Shown in pieces: positions 1 through 12,060 of a stretch of 64,000 nucleotides of DNA. Source of the stretch: an uncultured Alphaproteobacteria bacterium. Its GTDB lineage: Bacteria > Pseudomonadota > Alphaproteobacteria > Methylaequorales > Methylaequoraceae. Within the stretch, counting starts at the first letter, position 1, and every line of letters starts with the position of its first letter. Below the pieces are notes generated by a model. The model searched no databases, was not told where the DNA came from, and saw nothing but the letters and a program-made list of their open reading frames with translations. A program made the position numbers and the translations under genes. The stretch is taken from NCBI GenBank assembly GCA_902537615.1, contig CACBBU010000001.1, forward strand, positions 1 to 64,000, given 5' to 3'.

Positions 1-19
1 TAATATAGAATTACAACCG

Positions 20-988
20 ATGGGCCATGACAAAAAAATCAGTCTTATTGGGGCTGGAAATATAGGAACAATACTAGCCTTTAGTATATCTAGAAAGAGA
101 TTAGGAAATATCACACTCATTGACAGAGTAAAAGGATTAGCCGAAGGAAAGTGCTTAGACTTATCTCAAAGTCTCTCAGCTGAAAACCTAAATACAAAAA
201 TATTAGGTACTGATGATGTTTCTAAAATCAAAAATAGTGATGCAATAATTATTACTGCTGGAATTCCAAGAAAACCAGGAATGTCCAGAGACGACCTAGT
301 TGAAACTAATTTTTCAATTATGAAAGAGCTAGGGAACGCAATCAAAGAATATTCTCCTAATGCTTTTGTAATTTGCGTAACAAATCCACTTGACGCTATG
401 GTTTGGTCTCTTAAAGAAATTGCAGGTATTAATAAAAGAATGATTGTGGGTATGGCTGGAATATTAGACTCTGCGAGATTTAAGTTTTTTCTCTCCAATG
501 AGTTAGCAATTTCAACTGATTCAATACAAACAATGGTTTTAGGTGGGCATGGAGACTCAATGGTACCGTTATTAAGATTTACATCTGTATCTGGTATTCC
601 TATAGATGAATTTATTAAAAAAAAAAGAATAAGCAAAGACAAAGTTGAGGAAATTATTTCTAGAACAAGAAATGGTGGAGGTGAAATTGTTGCCTTGATG
701 AAAAACAGTTCTGCTTTTTTTTCACCAGCTGCAAGTGCCATAGAGATGCTTGAATCTTATTTATTTGATAAAAAAAGAATCTTACCATGCAGTGCTTATC
801 TTGAAGGTGAATACAATGTTAAAGGGTTATGTGTTGGAGTTCCCGTTGTTATAAGTAAGAATGGTGTAGAGGAAATAATTGAGCTAGATTTAAAAGGTTC
901 TGAAAAAAATGAGTTTGATAATTCTGTGGGAGCTGTTGATGAGCTTGTACAAAAATGTAAAAAGTTACTTGTCGCAAATGAAAACTGA
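20..988 (+). CDS. mdh: malate dehydrogenase
   Basis: NAD-dependent oxidation of malate to oxaloacetate in the TCA cycle, cytosolic. The 322-residue product opens with a Rossmann dinucleotide motif (GAGNIG, about residues 11-16). It carries the LDH-like MDH landmarks: ITAGIPRKPGMSRDDL substrate loop, VTNPLD, and the catalytic GGHGD histidine region at about 174. The length fits the family. The frame stays open to the left window edge, but Met at position 20 gives the normal MDH N-terminus, so I take it as the start. No clear Shine-Dalgarno is visible. sucC and sucD follow on the same strand, the usual alphaproteobacterial TCA order, but sucA and sucB do not follow here. Confidence 0.95.
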   Translation: MGHDKKISLIGAGNIGTILAFSISRKRLGNITLIDRVKGLAEGKCLDLSQSLSAENLNTKILGTDDVSKIKNSDAIIITAGIPRKPGMSRDDLVETNFSIMKELGNAIKEYSPNAFVICVTNPLDAMVWSLKEIAGINKRMIVGMAGILDSARFKFFLSNELAISTDSIQTMVLGGHGDSMVPLLRFTSVSGIPIDEFIKKKRISKDKVEEIISRTRNGGGEIVALMKNSSAFFSPAASAIEMLESYLFDKKRILPCSAYLEGEYNVKGLCVGVPVVISKNGVEEIIELDLKGSEKNEFDNSVGAVDELVQKCKKLLVANEN

Positions 989-1049
989 TATTTTTTTGCT
1001 TTAAAGTATTACTTTTTATTAAAACTGTTTCAAATAATTTATTTTTAAG

Positions 1050-1055
1050 TATAAT
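1050..1055 (+). promoter_or_regulatory. possible -10 box upstream of sucC
   Basis: A perfect TATAAT lies 20 bases before the sucC ATG in the 87-base mdh-sucC gap. No good -35 is seen at the expected distance, and in DNA this AT-rich such hexamers arise by chance, so this is a weak call. If real, sucCD and the ACT gene could be transcribed separately from mdh on a very short leader. Confidence 0.25.
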
Positions 1056-1075
1056 CGCCATCTAGGAAATTAGAT

Positions 1076-2245
1076 ATGGATATACATGAATATCAACCAA
1101 AACAACTATTGTCAAAATTTGGTGTGGTGGTCCCACCTGGAGAAGTAGTCTATCAAACACATGAAGCAGAAAATATTGTTTCATGGTTAAATGAAGAAAA
1201 AATAATCGTAAAAGCTCAAGTTCATGCAGGCGGTAGGGGCAAAGCAGGTGGGGTAAAACTATGTAAAAACAATGAAGAGGTTGTAGAAACAGTTGACAAA
1301 ATGATAGGAATGAAAATTATTACACCTCAGACAAGTGAAGAAGGAAAAACAGTTAGGAGAGTTTATTTAGAAAAAGGTTATGAGATTGAAAAAGAGCTAT
1401 ACTTTTGTATAACTGTAGACAGAGAAACTGGAGGAAATACAATTATCACCTCAAAAAAAGGTGGTGTTAACATTGAAGAAGTTGCGGAGAAAAACCCTGA
1501 TGAGATTCATAAATTAAAAATTTCCCCTGGAGGTGACTTACTTACCCACCATGCTAGAACAATAGCTTATAATCTTGGTCTGACTGGGGTAGCAGCAAAA
1601 AAAGCTCAAAAAAATATCTTAGGTATATACAAAGCGTTCACCTCGCTTGACGCAGCTCTTATTGAAGTCAACCCTTTCGCCGTAGTAAAAGGTGGAGACG
1701 TTGTAGTTTTGGATTGTAAAGCCTCTTTTGACGATAATGCACTCTATAGACAAAGACAAGTTGCTGAAATGAAAGATGAAAATGAATATGATCCTCTAGA
1801 GCTTGAGGCAGCTAGACATGACTTAAACTATGTTAAGTTAGACGGGAATATTGGCTTGATGGTCAATGGTGCTGGTTTGTCAATGTCAACTATGGATATA
1901 ATTAAATATTATGGTGGAGAGGCAGCAAACTTTATGGACGTTGCAGGTGCTGCCACACCGACAAGAGTTGCCGCTGCGTTTAAGCTAATTTACAAAGATC
2001 CAGACGTCAAAGGAATTTTAATTAACATTTTTGGGGGTATGATGAGGTGTAACGACATTGCACAAGGTCTAGTGGATGCATCTAGAGAAGTTGGTTTAAA
2101 TAAACCCCTTGTAGTAAGACTAGAAGGAACAAACGTAGAAATGGGTATGGATATTCTCAATAACTCTGGCTTCCCAATAAAGCCAGTTGAAACAATGGAA
2201 CAAGCAGCCCAAGATATAGTAAATTTAGTTAAGGATATAAAGTAG
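1076..2245 (+). CDS. sucC: succinyl-CoA synthetase beta subunit
   Basis: ADP-forming succinate-CoA ligase, beta (nucleotide-binding) subunit; makes succinate plus ATP/GTP from succinyl-CoA in the TCA cycle. The 389 residues match the family length. An ATP-grasp domain begins at [12 protein letters not shown], with [17 protein letters not shown] around residues 44-60. The C-terminal CoA-ligase domain has the MVNGAGL motif and [15 protein letters not shown]. The stop overlaps the sucD GTG start by one base, so the two subunits are translationally coupled. Confidence 0.97.
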   Translation: MDIHEYQPKQLLSKFGVVVPPGEVVYQTHEAENIVSWLNEEKIIVKAQVHAGGRGKAGGVKLCKNNEEVVETVDKMIGMKIITPQTSEEGKTVRRVYLEKGYEIEKELYFCITVDRETGGNTIITSKKGGVNIEEVAEKNPDEIHKLKISPGGDLLTHHARTIAYNLGLTGVAAKKAQKNILGIYKAFTSLDAALIEVNPFAVVKGGDVVVLDCKASFDDNALYRQRQVAEMKDENEYDPLELEAARHDLNYVKLDGNIGLMVNGAGLSMSTMDIIKYYGGEAANFMDVAGAATPTRVAAAFKLIYKDPDVKGILINIFGGMMRCNDIAQGLVDASREVGLNKPLVVRLEGTNVEMGMDILNNSGFPIKPVETMEQAAQDIVNLVKDIK

Positions 2246-3123
2246 TGGCGGTTTTACTTACAAAAGAATCTAAAATAATTTGTCAAGGATTTACAGGAGC
2301 CCAAGGGACATTTCACTCTGAAAGAGCTATTGAATACAATACCAACATAGTTGGGGGCGTTACACCAGAAAAAGGAGGCTCTAAACATCTAGATGTTCCA
2401 GTTTTTAATACCGTTGCTGAAGCAAAGAAAAAAACTGGTTGTAATGCAAGTGGGGTTTTTGTTCCTCCTCCATTTGCAGCTGATGCAATACTTGAAGCAG
2501 TTGAAGCTGAACTTGATCTCGTTGTTTGCATCACTGATGGAATTCCCACAAGTGATATGCAAAGAGTTAGAAGGGAAATGAAAGGTTCCAAAACAAGACT
2601 TGTTGGACCAAATTGTCCGGGAGTATTAACACCAGGAATAGGAAAAATTGGTATTATACCTGGTCATATATGTAAACCCGGAAGAATAGGAGTTGTTTCA
2701 AGATCTGGAACTTTATCATATGAGTCAGCTGTACAAACTGCTCAGTTAGGTCAGTCAACTATTATCGGTATTGGTGGAGACCCTGTTAACGGTACAAATT
2801 TTGTAGATGCATTAGAACTATTTCTCAATGATTCTGAAACCGACGGAATAGTATTAATTGGTGAAATAGGAGGTACCGCAGAAATTGAAGGTGCTGAATT
2901 TATAAGAACCTGGAGTAGTAAGTTCAAGAAACCTGTTGCTGCTTTTGTAGCCGGCGCAGCAGCTCCCAAAGGGAGAAAGCTTGGACACGCAGGAGCAATT
3001 GTTAATAGTGGTGCAGAAACTGCTGATGCAAAGAAAGAAGCACTTAAATTAGCTGGTGTTGAAGTAGCTGAAACTATAACAAAAATTGGTGAAGCAATGA
3101 AAGTTTCAATGGGAGTTTCATAA
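2245..3123 (+). CDS. sucD: succinyl-CoA synthetase alpha subunit
   Basis: Alpha subunit of succinyl-CoA synthetase, which binds CoA and carries the phosphohistidine. The 292-residue protein has the CoA-binding Rossmann fold ([15 protein letters not shown] at about 12-26). The active histidine lies in [11 protein letters not shown] near residue 250. The GTG start shares its G with the sucC TAG stop, which fixes the start. The next gene begins directly after the stop. Confidence 0.97.
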   Translation: MAVLLTKESKIICQGFTGAQGTFHSERAIEYNTNIVGGVTPEKGGSKHLDVPVFNTVAEAKKKTGCNASGVFVPPPFAADAILEAVEAELDLVVCITDGIPTSDMQRVRREMKGSKTRLVGPNCPGVLTPGIGKIGIIPGHICKPGRIGVVSRSGTLSYESAVQTAQLGQSTIIGIGGDPVNGTNFVDALELFLNDSETDGIVLIGEIGGTAEIEGAEFIRTWSSKFKKPVAAFVAGAAAPKGRKLGHAGAIVNSGAETADAKKEALKLAGVEVAETITKIGEAMKVSMGVS

Positions 3124-3648
3124 ATGACTGAAAATGTTTTAATTTCTTACCTAGGAGAAAATAAACCAAACCTTATATCTCAAATAACTTCACATTTAAC
3201 AGAGATTGGTGGTGAATTCTCAGGTGTTACTTTCGCTACTTTAGGAAGAGTATGTGAGTTGACAATGGTTTATCAAACTACTAACAAAATAAACCTAGAC
3301 AATCTTCAAAAAGATGTTTCAAATCTCTCATCCTTAAAAGATGGACAAACACAAATAAAAAAACTTCCGCTAAATACAGACACAGGTCCTACTTCAAAAA
3401 TTACACACAGAATTGTTTTATCAGGTGACGATAAAAAAGGTTTACTTCATAGAATAATAAAAACACTTGACGATAATAATGCATTAATAATTAGAATGAA
3501 CACTGAAAAGATCTCTTTTCCTGAAAATACTCAATATATATCACGATTTGCAATTTCAATTAGAGACGAAAACGCTCCTGAGTGTTTAGCGCAAATAGTT
3601 AAAGTTGCTGGCGAAATGAAACTTACATTCAGGTACGAAACATCTTAG
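3124..3648 (+). CDS. tandem ACT-domain protein, GcvR-like
   Basis: The 174 residues form two ACT domains. The first opens at LISYLGENKPNLISQITSHL and the second at HRIVLSGDDKKGLLHRIIKTL. This is the layout of the glycine cleavage regulator GcvR and related amino-acid sensors. There is no DNA-binding domain, so it would act by protein contact. It starts immediately after the sucD stop and is probably cotranscribed with the TCA genes. The actual ligand cannot be read from the sequence, and GcvR function is inferred from family only. Confidence 0.7.
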   Translation: MTENVLISYLGENKPNLISQITSHLTEIGGEFSGVTFATLGRVCELTMVYQTTNKINLDNLQKDVSNLSSLKDGQTQIKKLPLNTDTGPTSKITHRIVLSGDDKKGLLHRIIKTLDDNNALIIRMNTEKISFPENTQYISRFAISIRDENAPECLAQIVKVAGEMKLTFRYETS

Positions 3649-3654
3649 TAAAGA

Positions 3655-4560
3655 TTATGATCTTGGATGATTTTTTTCAATAACTTCCTTTAGTCTCTCC
3701 TGGCTTACTTTGGTGTACTTTTGAGTTGTTGATAATGAAGAGTGACCAAGTAGTTCTTGAATGGATCTTAAGTCAACCATTTGTTCTAAAAGATTTGTTG
3801 CAAAAGTGTGCCTTAGAGAATGGGGTGAGGCTTTTTCGTGAAGGCTCAGTTCATTTCTTATATTTCTCATTAATCTCTGAATAATCTCTGGTTTCAATTT
3901 TTTTCCTCTTTCTCCTAAAAAAACAAAATCATTATTAACTAAATTTCCAGGAGAAATTTCGCTTAATTTTTTTAAAAGATTTAAAGTATCTAATGACACT
4001 GGAATAATTCTACTTTTATTTCCTTTACCAATTATTACTAAATCAGAACCATTTAACTCACTCTTTTTTATATTTAAAACTTCGCTTATTCTCAGACCGT
4101 AACCCCACATTAATATAATTATTAAAAAATTTCTCAAAACTACCCATTCTTTGTTTCCTTTACAAATTTTTTCAACGATTTTGGTTACCTGACTCTGTGA
4201 TAGTGGTCTAGGGAGTTCAAAATTAAATTTTGGTCCTTTCAATCTTAAAATTGATGAAAAGTTAATAAATTTATTTTTTACTAAAAAACTTAAGAAACTT
4301 TTTACAGACGAAAGTGACCTTGCATTACTTCTATGACTTACTCCACTTTTAATTCTTGATACAAACCATGATGTGATAGAATCTGAATCAAGGTATTCCA
4401 AGTCATTCAATTGTATAGATTTATTTTTATATGATTCTAAAAAGTCCAAAAAACAAAACAAATCTCTTTGATAGGATTTTTGAGTATTTAAACTCAACCT
4501 TTTTTCCGAAGTTATCCACTCTAACCAATATCTAATTTCTTCATTTAACATTGAATTCAT
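3655..4560 (-). CDS. xerC: tyrosine recombinase, XerC type
   Basis: Site-specific tyrosine recombinase expected to resolve chromosome dimers at dif. The 301 residues contain an N-terminal SAM-like core-binding domain (about 1-95) and a catalytic domain. The catalytic residues are visible: Arg in GLRISEVL, His-x-x-Arg in HSLRHTFATNLL, His in LGHSSLSTTQ, and the terminal Tyr in QKYTKVS. It overlaps the DUF484 gene by four bases (ATGA junction), a pairing common in proteobacteria. XerC and XerD are hard to separate by eye. It could in principle serve mobile elements too, but its context is housekeeping. Confidence 0.85.
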   Translation of the reverse strand: MNSMLNEEIRYWLEWITSEKRLSLNTQKSYQRDLFCFLDFLESYKNKSIQLNDLEYLDSDSITSWFVSRIKSGVSHRSNARSLSSVKSFLSFLVKNKFINFSSILRLKGPKFNFELPRPLSQSQVTKIVEKICKGNKEWVVLRNFLIIILMWGYGLRISEVLNIKKSELNGSDLVIIGKGNKSRIIPVSLDTLNLLKKLSEISPGNLVNNDFVFLGERGKKLKPEIIQRLMRNIRNELSLHEKASPHSLRHTFATNLLEQMVDLRSIQELLGHSSLSTTQKYTKVSQERLKEVIEKNHPRS

Positions 4561-5210
4561 ATAAGAAGTTTTTCTAATTTAAACTGAATTATTTTAGAAA
4601 GAAATAATATCAAATCATATGCTCTATTACTTACAAAATGTTTATCCACACTTGCAAAAATCAATAGAGGAAAATAATCAAAAGATTTTATATTTAAGGA
4701 AAAGATTGCATTAGAGTTTATTTTTTTTTTTGTATTGTTATATAAAATTGATTGATCATCAACTGCATCCATAATAAAGTGGTTATTTAAGCGATAATGT
4801 TTATCAACATCACTTTCCTCAATAAAAATTAAATTATATTTAGAACTTAATTTCTTATTTGTAGATACAATATTGACAACTTCCAAATGAAAAATTTTAG
4901 GTAATTCAATGTTTACATAGGTGAAAAACTCTTTTAAATCACTTATATAAATTATTGAGATCACTGCTTGATGAATTTTTTTTTGTGTTAAATAATTATA
5001 TTTTGCATTTTCTATTAACCCTTCTTTTTCAAAACGCAAATTATTAATTAACCAGTCTTTGAAGGATATTACCTTATTTCCTAAACTATTATTCTTTTCT
5101 AAAGAAGGAAACTTTAGACCTTCAAGAGCTTTAGGTTGATCAATAAAAAAATTAGGGTTTTCAGAAAGAAATTTTTCAATATCTTCTATTTTTATTTTTT
5201 TACCCAACAT
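4557..5210 (-). CDS. DUF484 family protein
   Basis: The 217-residue protein begins with the DUF484 pattern (IEKFLSENPNFFIDQPKALEGLKFP) and continues into a GAF-like middle. DUF484 genes are commonly found just upstream of xerC, as here, but their role is not established. It has no signal peptide and no membrane segments. It lies head to head with priA, with a 66-base gap that must hold both promoters. Confidence 0.75.
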   Translation of the reverse strand: MLGKKIKIEDIEKFLSENPNFFIDQPKALEGLKFPSLEKNNSLGNKVISFKDWLINNLRFEKEGLIENAKYNYLTQKKIHQAVISIIYISDLKEFFTYVNIELPKIFHLEVVNIVSTNKKLSSKYNLIFIEESDVDKHYRLNNHFIMDAVDDQSILYNNTKKKINSNAIFSLNIKSFDYFPLLIFASVDKHFVSNRAYDLILFLSKIIQFKLEKLLI

Positions 5211-5276
5211 AAAAAAAAAATTTAATGATACAATACTTTAATGTTTCCGGGTAAATTTCAAGTTTAATTTAAAAAA

Positions 5277-7241
5277 ATGATTCTAGAAATTCTTTTAGCC
5301 CTTCCAATTAATGATAAAACTTTTTTCTACAAAGAAAAATTATTGGAAAAAAGCAAACCAAAAATTGGCCAAATTGTAAAAGTTAAGTTTAGAAATAAAA
5401 AACAAATCGGTATAATTCTTAATAAACCAGAAAGAATTGGGATAAAGAAAAAGTTAGCTGAGATTGAGTATAATTATTGCGATTATTTTTTTAATGAAGA
5501 AATCATTAAAAGTATAAATTTTCTCTCTAAATACACATGCAATTCTTTATCAATTATATTGAAAAATTTTTTATCAGGATTTAGTGAAAATTTAAATAAA
5601 CTTGAACAATTAGATTATCGTCACGACTTTAAACTGCCAATTTTATCTGAAGAGCAAAAAAAAGCTCTTTTTAGTTTTAAAAAAAAAAATATAAATTCTT
5701 TCGGTGTAATATCACTTAATGGAGTCACAGGCTCAGGTAAAACAAGAGTTTATATGAACATTGTAAAGGAAAAACTTGAAAAAGAATTTCAATGTCTGAT
5801 TTTAGTACCTGAAATAATTTTAACTAAAGAATGGGTGAAAGAAATTTTTACAGATTTTGGAATAAAAGCTGAAATTTATCATTCATCAATAAAGGCTAAA
5901 CAAAAAGCAAAAATTTGGAATCATGTAATTTTGAATAAATCAATTCTCATAATTGGCACTCGATCTTCTTTATTTCTACCATTTAAAAATTTAGGAATAA
6001 TCGTAGTTGATGAAGAACACGACCCATCTTACAAACAAGAAGATAAATTAATAATAAATGCCAGAGACTTTGCTATAGTTAGAGCTAAAAATTCTGATTG
6101 TCCAATTATTCTAAGTTCAGCAACACCATCAATTGAAAATTTTTACAACTGTAAAAAAAAAAAATTTGAAGAAGTTCAAATGTCCAAAAGAGTAAATGGA
6201 GTTCCTCTTCCAGAAATTCAAATATTAGATATGAAAAAAGAGAAAAATATAATTTCAAATAACCTTTTAGTTGAAATTAAAAAAAATTTAAATTCAAAGC
6301 TTCAAACAATGATTTTTGTAAATAAAAGAGGCTATACTTCATTTATTCTTTGCAAAAAATGTGGGTTTATTAAACAATGTCCAAACTGTAATGTATCTTT
6401 GGTTCTGCATAATTTCACGGATAAAGAAAGTTTTTTACTATGTCATCATTGCTCCTATCGTGAAAAGTTTAAAAATTATTGCGATAATTGCAAATCAATG
6501 AATTCTATAATTTTTCCTGGAGAGGGTATTGAAAAAATATATGAAGAGATTAAAAAAAAGTTCCCAAAATCAAGAAGTATATTTATTTCTAGCGATTCAA
6601 TGAAAAATAAAGCAAATTTGAATTCTATACTTAAAAAAATAATTAATAATGAAGTAGATATAATTATTGGAACACAAATTTTATCAAAAGGACATAATTT
6701 TCCCCACCTAAAAACAGTTGGAATTTTAAATATTGATCATTTCTTAAATGATTTTGATTTCAGATCTTTTGAAAAATGTTTTCAGCAAATAATTCAAGTT
6801 TCTGGAAGAGCTGGCAGAAAAAATCAAGTAGGAAATGTTCTTATTCAAACCTTTCAGCCAGAACATTTAGTTTTTAAAAATTGTAAAGAATACTCCTTTA
6901 ATAATTTTTATGATGATGAGATTGAAAGAAGAAAAAAATTTGAACATCCACCTTTTTCAAATTTTATATCTTTGATAATCACCTCAATTAGTGAAATTAA
7001 ATGTAGGCAATTTAGTGATTTTTTATCTCGTAATCTTAAGAAAAATTTCAGTAATACTGATATTTTTGGGCCAGCACCTGCTGTGATCTCAATGAAAAAT
7101 AAAAAATATAGATATAGACTATTAATCAAATTAAAAAAAAATTTTGCTTCACAATCTAACATTAAAGAATTTATCAAAAAATTTAAAGTTCCACCAAAAA
7201 TTAAATTACATATTGATGTTGATCCAATTAATTTTTTATAA
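5277..7241 (+). CDS. priA: primosomal protein N', replication restart helicase
   Basis: 3'-5' superfamily 2 DNA helicase that reloads the replisome at stalled forks. The 654 residues show the N-terminal DNA-binding domain, Walker A (NGVTGSGKTRVY, about 149-160), Walker B DEEH (VVDEEHDPSYKQED) and motif III SSATPS. Zinc-binding cysteine pairs follow (CKKCGFIKQCPNCN, CHHCSY, CDNC), then GTQILSKGHNFPHL and the QVSGRAGR motif VI. It is slightly short for the family but complete. It lies directly upstream of the F1 ATP synthase cluster. Confidence 0.95.
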   Translation: MILEILLALPINDKTFFYKEKLLEKSKPKIGQIVKVKFRNKKQIGIILNKPERIGIKKKLAEIEYNYCDYFFNEEIIKSINFLSKYTCNSLSIILKNFLSGFSENLNKLEQLDYRHDFKLPILSEEQKKALFSFKKKNINSFGVISLNGVTGSGKTRVYMNIVKEKLEKEFQCLILVPEIILTKEWVKEIFTDFGIKAEIYHSSIKAKQKAKIWNHVILNKSILIIGTRSSLFLPFKNLGIIVVDEEHDPSYKQEDKLIINARDFAIVRAKNSDCPIILSSATPSIENFYNCKKKKFEEVQMSKRVNGVPLPEIQILDMKKEKNIISNNLLVEIKKNLNSKLQTMIFVNKRGYTSFILCKKCGFIKQCPNCNVSLVLHNFTDKESFLLCHHCSYREKFKNYCDNCKSMNSIIFPGEGIEKIYEEIKKKFPKSRSIFISSDSMKNKANLNSILKKIINNEVDIIIGTQILSKGHNFPHLKTVGILNIDHFLNDFDFRSFEKCFQQIIQVSGRAGRKNQVGNVLIQTFQPEHLVFKNCKEYSFNNFYDDEIERRKKFEHPPFSNFISLIITSISEIKCRQFSDFLSRNLKKNFSNTDIFGPAPAVISMKNKKYRYRLLIKLKKNFASQSNIKEFIKKFKVPPKIKLHIDVDPINFL

Positions 7242-7302
7242 ATTATTAAATAATCAGTGATTGAATAGATCTAATTCTTGTGATAAAAACCCTAAATAAA
7301 TA

Positions 7303-7878
7303 TTGATAGAACTTATTTTGACAAACAAATCTACATATAAAACTGAAACTGCAAATAGATATGCTAAGGCACTACTGTTATCATGTAATAATAATGATTC
7401 AGATGTAAAAAAAACAAAAAGTAACTTTGATGATTTCATAAAGATGTATAATAAACTGGACGAATTAAAACTTTTTTTTCAAACACCTTTAATAAATCCA
7501 ACTAAAAAAAAAAAAATACTATTAGAGATCTTAAGAAAAACAAATCTTTGTGAAAATTTTTCAAGTTTTTTGGTAACATTAGCAAATAACGGAAAACTCT
7601 TTTTGCTAAAAAAAATATTTATTGAATTTAATAACCTACTAGACAAAAAAAATGGTGTATTAGAAGTTACTGTTACAACGGTAGACTCAATTGACAAAAC
7701 TGTACAAAAAAAAATTCAGTCCTCTCTAGAAAAAACACTTAATTGTAAAATAAAGCTTAAGCAAATAAATGATAAGAGTATAATTGGTGGAATTATTTTA
7801 AAAGTTAATTCTATAATGATAGACAACTCTATAAGAAATAAATTGCAAGATTATAATTTTAATGAAAGGTTAAATTAA
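7303..7878 (+). CDS. atpH: F1 ATP synthase delta subunit
   Basis: Peripheral stalk subunit linking F1 to the F0 b subunits. The delta signature ANRYAKALL is near the N-terminus, and the C-terminus has the typical [20 protein letters not shown]. No ATG precedes the conserved region. Either TTG at 7303 or TTG at 7318 must be the start; neither has a Shine-Dalgarno, and 7318 gives the more usual N-terminal length. It is the first gene of atpHAGDC. The alphaproteobacterial habit of keeping F0 genes elsewhere explains their absence here. Confidence 0.88.
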   Translation: MIELILTNKSTYKTETANRYAKALLLSCNNNDSDVKKTKSNFDDFIKMYNKLDELKLFFQTPLINPTKKKKILLEILRKTNLCENFSSFLVTLANNGKLFLLKKIFIEFNNLLDKKNGVLEVTVTTVDSIDKTVQKKIQSSLEKTLNCKIKLKQINDKSIIGGIILKVNSIMIDNSIRNKLQDYNFNERLN

Positions 7879-7880
7879 TC

Positions 7881-9413
7881 ATGTCCATAAATGCATCTGA
7901 AATATCATCTATCTTAAAAAAAGAAATAAAAGATGTAAGTGATGAAGCAAAAGTCTCTGAAGTCGGAACCGTCCTTACTGTTGGAGATGGTATTGCTAGA
8001 GTTTACGGTTTAGATAATGTTCAGGCTGGAGAGATGGTTGAATTTCCTGGCAAAGTTAAAGGTATGGCGCTTAACCTTGAAGAAGATAACGTTGGCGTTG
8101 TTATTTTTGGAAGTGATAAATCTATCAAAGAAGGCGATGTTGTAAAAAGAACACAATCTATTGTAGAAGTTCCAACCGGTAAGTCTCTTCTTGGAAGAGT
8201 TGTTGATGGGCTTGGGAACCCAATTGACGGGAAAGGTCCTCTCAAAGATGTAAAAATGAGAAGAGCAGAACTGAAGGCACCTGGTATAATACCTAGAAAA
8301 TCAGTTAATGAACCTATGCAAACTGGTTTAAAAGCTATTGATAGTCTAATACCAATAGGGAGAGGACAAAGAGAGTTGATCATAGGTGATAGGCAAACTG
8401 GAAAAACAGCTGTGATCATAGACACAATTCTAAATCAAAAAGAAACCAATGAATCGGACGATGAATCAAAAAAACTTTATTGTATTTATGTTTCAATAGG
8501 CCAAAAAAGATCTACGGTTGCACAAATTGTTAAAACGCTGGAAGAAAATGATGCACTCAAATATTCAATCGTTGTAGCAGCTACAGCTTCTGATCCAGCG
8601 CCCCTTCAATTTTTAGCCCCTTATACCGGATGTGCAATGGGTGAGTTTTTTAGAGATAATGGAATGCATGGGGTAATTTTTTACGACGATTTATCTAAAC
8701 AGGCCGTAGCCTACAGACAAATGTCTTTACTTCTAAGAAGACCTCCGGGTAGAGAAGCATTTCCAGGCGATGTTTTTTATATTCACTCAAGACTTTTAGA
8801 AAGAGCTGCAAAAATGAGTGATGCTAACGGATCTGGTTCTTTAACCTCATTGCCTGTAATTGAAACTCAGGCGGGAGACGTGTCTGCTTATATCCCTACT
8901 AATGTAATTTCTATTACAGATGGACAAATTTTTTTGGAGACAGAACTTTTTTTTAAGGGAATAAGACCTGCGGTAAACGTTGGTTTATCCGTCAGTCGTG
9001 TTGGATCTGCAGCTCAAATTAAAGCAATGAAACAAGTTTCAGGATCAATTAAACTTGATCTGGCACAATTCAGGGAAATGGAAGCCTTTTCGCAATTTGC
9101 ATCTGACCTTGACCAATCAACTAGAAACCTTCTTGAGAGAGGAAGGAGGCTGACTGAAATCCTTAAACAGCCTCAATACACACCTTTGAAAGTAGAAGAG
9201 CAGGTTGTAGTAATCTTTTCAGGTGTTAAGGGCTTCTTAGATAAAATTGAAATTTCAGAAATAACAAAATTTGAAGGTTTTTTACTTAAAAAGTTACGAA
9301 GTGATGGTAAAGATATTCTTAAAACCATCAAAGACCAAAAATCCTTATCTGAAGAGACTGAATCAAAACTTAATAAATTTCTTGAATCAACTACTAACGA
9401 ATTTTTACAATAA
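7881..9413 (+). CDS. atpA: F1 ATP synthase alpha subunit
   Basis: Non-catalytic nucleotide-binding subunit of the F1 hexamer. The 510 residues carry the P-loop [11 protein letters not shown] at about 170-180, the alpha signature [14 protein letters not shown], and the alpha-type arginine finger in SVSRVG. It starts two bases after atpH and is followed four bases later by atpG. It is full length with no oddities. Confidence 0.98.
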   Translation: MSINASEISSILKKEIKDVSDEAKVSEVGTVLTVGDGIARVYGLDNVQAGEMVEFPGKVKGMALNLEEDNVGVVIFGSDKSIKEGDVVKRTQSIVEVPTGKSLLGRVVDGLGNPIDGKGPLKDVKMRRAELKAPGIIPRKSVNEPMQTGLKAIDSLIPIGRGQRELIIGDRQTGKTAVIIDTILNQKETNESDDESKKLYCIYVSIGQKRSTVAQIVKTLEENDALKYSIVVAATASDPAPLQFLAPYTGCAMGEFFRDNGMHGVIFYDDLSKQAVAYRQMSLLLRRPPGREAFPGDVFYIHSRLLERAAKMSDANGSGSLTSLPVIETQAGDVSAYIPTNVISITDGQIFLETELFFKGIRPAVNVGLSVSRVGSAAQIKAMKQVSGSIKLDLAQFREMEAFSQFASDLDQSTRNLLERGRRLTEILKQPQYTPLKVEEQVVVIFSGVKGFLDKIEISEITKFEGFLLKKLRSDGKDILKTIKDQKSLSEETESKLNKFLESTTNEFLQ

Positions 9414-9417
9414 ATAA

Positions 9418-10287
9418 ATGCCAAGCCTAAAAGATCTTAGAAATAGAATATCAAGCGTAAAATCAACAAAAAAAATAACATCTGCAATGAAAATGGTTGC
9501 AGCAGCAAAATTGAAAAGAGCACAAGATAATGCAGAAAAATCAAGGCCTTACGCAAATAAAATGAAAGATATTGTTCTGTCTCTTATCTCTCGATCCAAT
9601 ACAAATAATCTTAAGTTTAGTAAAACCATTAACAAAAAAACAGTCTTACTAATTGTTTGTTCTGCAGATAGAGGGTTGTGCGGAGGGTTTAACGGCTCAA
9701 TAATCAAGCATACAAAAAATTTAATAAACATACTTAAGAAAAATGGAAAAGACTTTAAATTTTTATTTGTTGGTAAAAAAGCCTACCAAGCCCTTAGAAG
9801 GCACTACAAAGATTTAACAATTGATTTAATCTCTGACTTTGCAAACCCTAGAATTGAATTTGAGGTTGCAAGTTCAATTAGGGACAGTGTTCTTAAACTT
9901 TTTTTTAATAATGAAATCTCAGAATGCTATTTGATATATACTAAATTTAAAAGTGCAATTTCACAACATGTTGAGTCTCAAAAACTCCTTCCTGTTGAAA
10001 AAGATAATAAATCAGAAAATCAAACAAAATCTATTATGTATGATTTTGAACCAAATGAAGAAGTAATTTTAGATGACATAATTCCTAAAAACATTGCAAT
10101 CCAAATTCATTCAGCTCTACTTGAAAACTTAGCAAGTGAACAAGGCTCAAGAATGACAGCGATGGACAATGCAACAAGAAATGCAAATGATATGATTGAT
10201 AAGCTTACTCTGTTTTATAACAGATCTAGGCAAGCTCTCATTACAAAAGAGCTAATTGAAATTATTTCAGGAGCTGAGGCAGTTTAA
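9418..10287 (+). CDS. atpG: F1 ATP synthase gamma subunit
   Basis: Central rotor shaft of F1. The 289 residues begin with the gamma pattern MPSLKDLRNRISSVKSTKKITSAMKMVAAAKLKRAQ. They end with the conserved rotor helix DNATRNANDMIDKLTLFYNR(S)RQALITKELIEIISGAEA. The length is normal. It sits between atpA and atpD, four bases after the atpA stop. Confidence 0.97.
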   Translation: MPSLKDLRNRISSVKSTKKITSAMKMVAAAKLKRAQDNAEKSRPYANKMKDIVLSLISRSNTNNLKFSKTINKKTVLLIVCSADRGLCGGFNGSIIKHTKNLINILKKNGKDFKFLFVGKKAYQALRRHYKDLTIDLISDFANPRIEFEVASSIRDSVLKLFFNNEISECYLIYTKFKSAISQHVESQKLLPVEKDNKSENQTKSIMYDFEPNEEVILDDIIPKNIAIQIHSALLENLASEQGSRMTAMDNATRNANDMIDKLTLFYNRSRQALITKELIEIISGAEAV

Positions 10288-10291
10288 ACTT

Positions 10292-11718
<1,427 letters not shown>

Positions 11719-11724
11719 ATTATA

Positions 11725-12060
11725 ATGTCATTTAATCTTGAAATAATTTCACCACAGCAAACCATCTTTAATGACGAGATTGACCTTTGTATCTTGCCAG
11801 GAATAGAAGGAGATTTTGGTATATTAAAAAACCACATGCCCTTCCTAACTACTCTCAGAACTGGTATTGCTTATATATACCAAAATAAAAAAATGGTTGA
11901 AACTTTTTTAGTAAATGGAGGTATTGTTGAGGTTTCAGAAAATAAATGCACGCTCTTAAGTGAGGATATTTTAAAAACTTCCGACTTCAAAGTTGAAAAA
12001 ACTGATGATAAAAAAGAAGCTGAAAAAATGAGGATTTCTAAGAAATTATATTACTCTTAA
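11725..12060 (+). CDS. atpC: F1 ATP synthase epsilon subunit, short form
   Basis: Epsilon subunit of the rotor. At 111 residues it covers the N-terminal beta-sandwich (FNLEIISPQQTIFNDEIDLCILPGIEGDFGILKNHMPFLTTLR split over residues 3-45). It has only a stub of the C-terminal helical hairpin that inhibits hydrolysis in other bacteria. Short epsilons are known in alphaproteobacteria. It ends the operon and overlaps the convergent rppH by four bases. Confidence 0.93.
   Translation: MSFNLEIISPQQTIFNDEIDLCILPGIEGDFGILKNHMPFLTTLRTGIAYIYQNKKMVETFLVNGGIVEVSENKCTLLSEDILKTSDFKVEKTDDKKEAEKMRISKKLYYS

Noticed and set aside
166-741. Long minus-strand open frames inside mdh and several other core genes
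   Set aside because: They are antisense shadows of well-supported genes without motifs or start signals.
3655-4560. XerC-like recombinase as the integrase of the tRNA-Leu array
   Set aside because: It is over 40 kb away, next to DUF484 as in housekeeping xerC loci, and the tRNA core does not resemble a dif site by eye.
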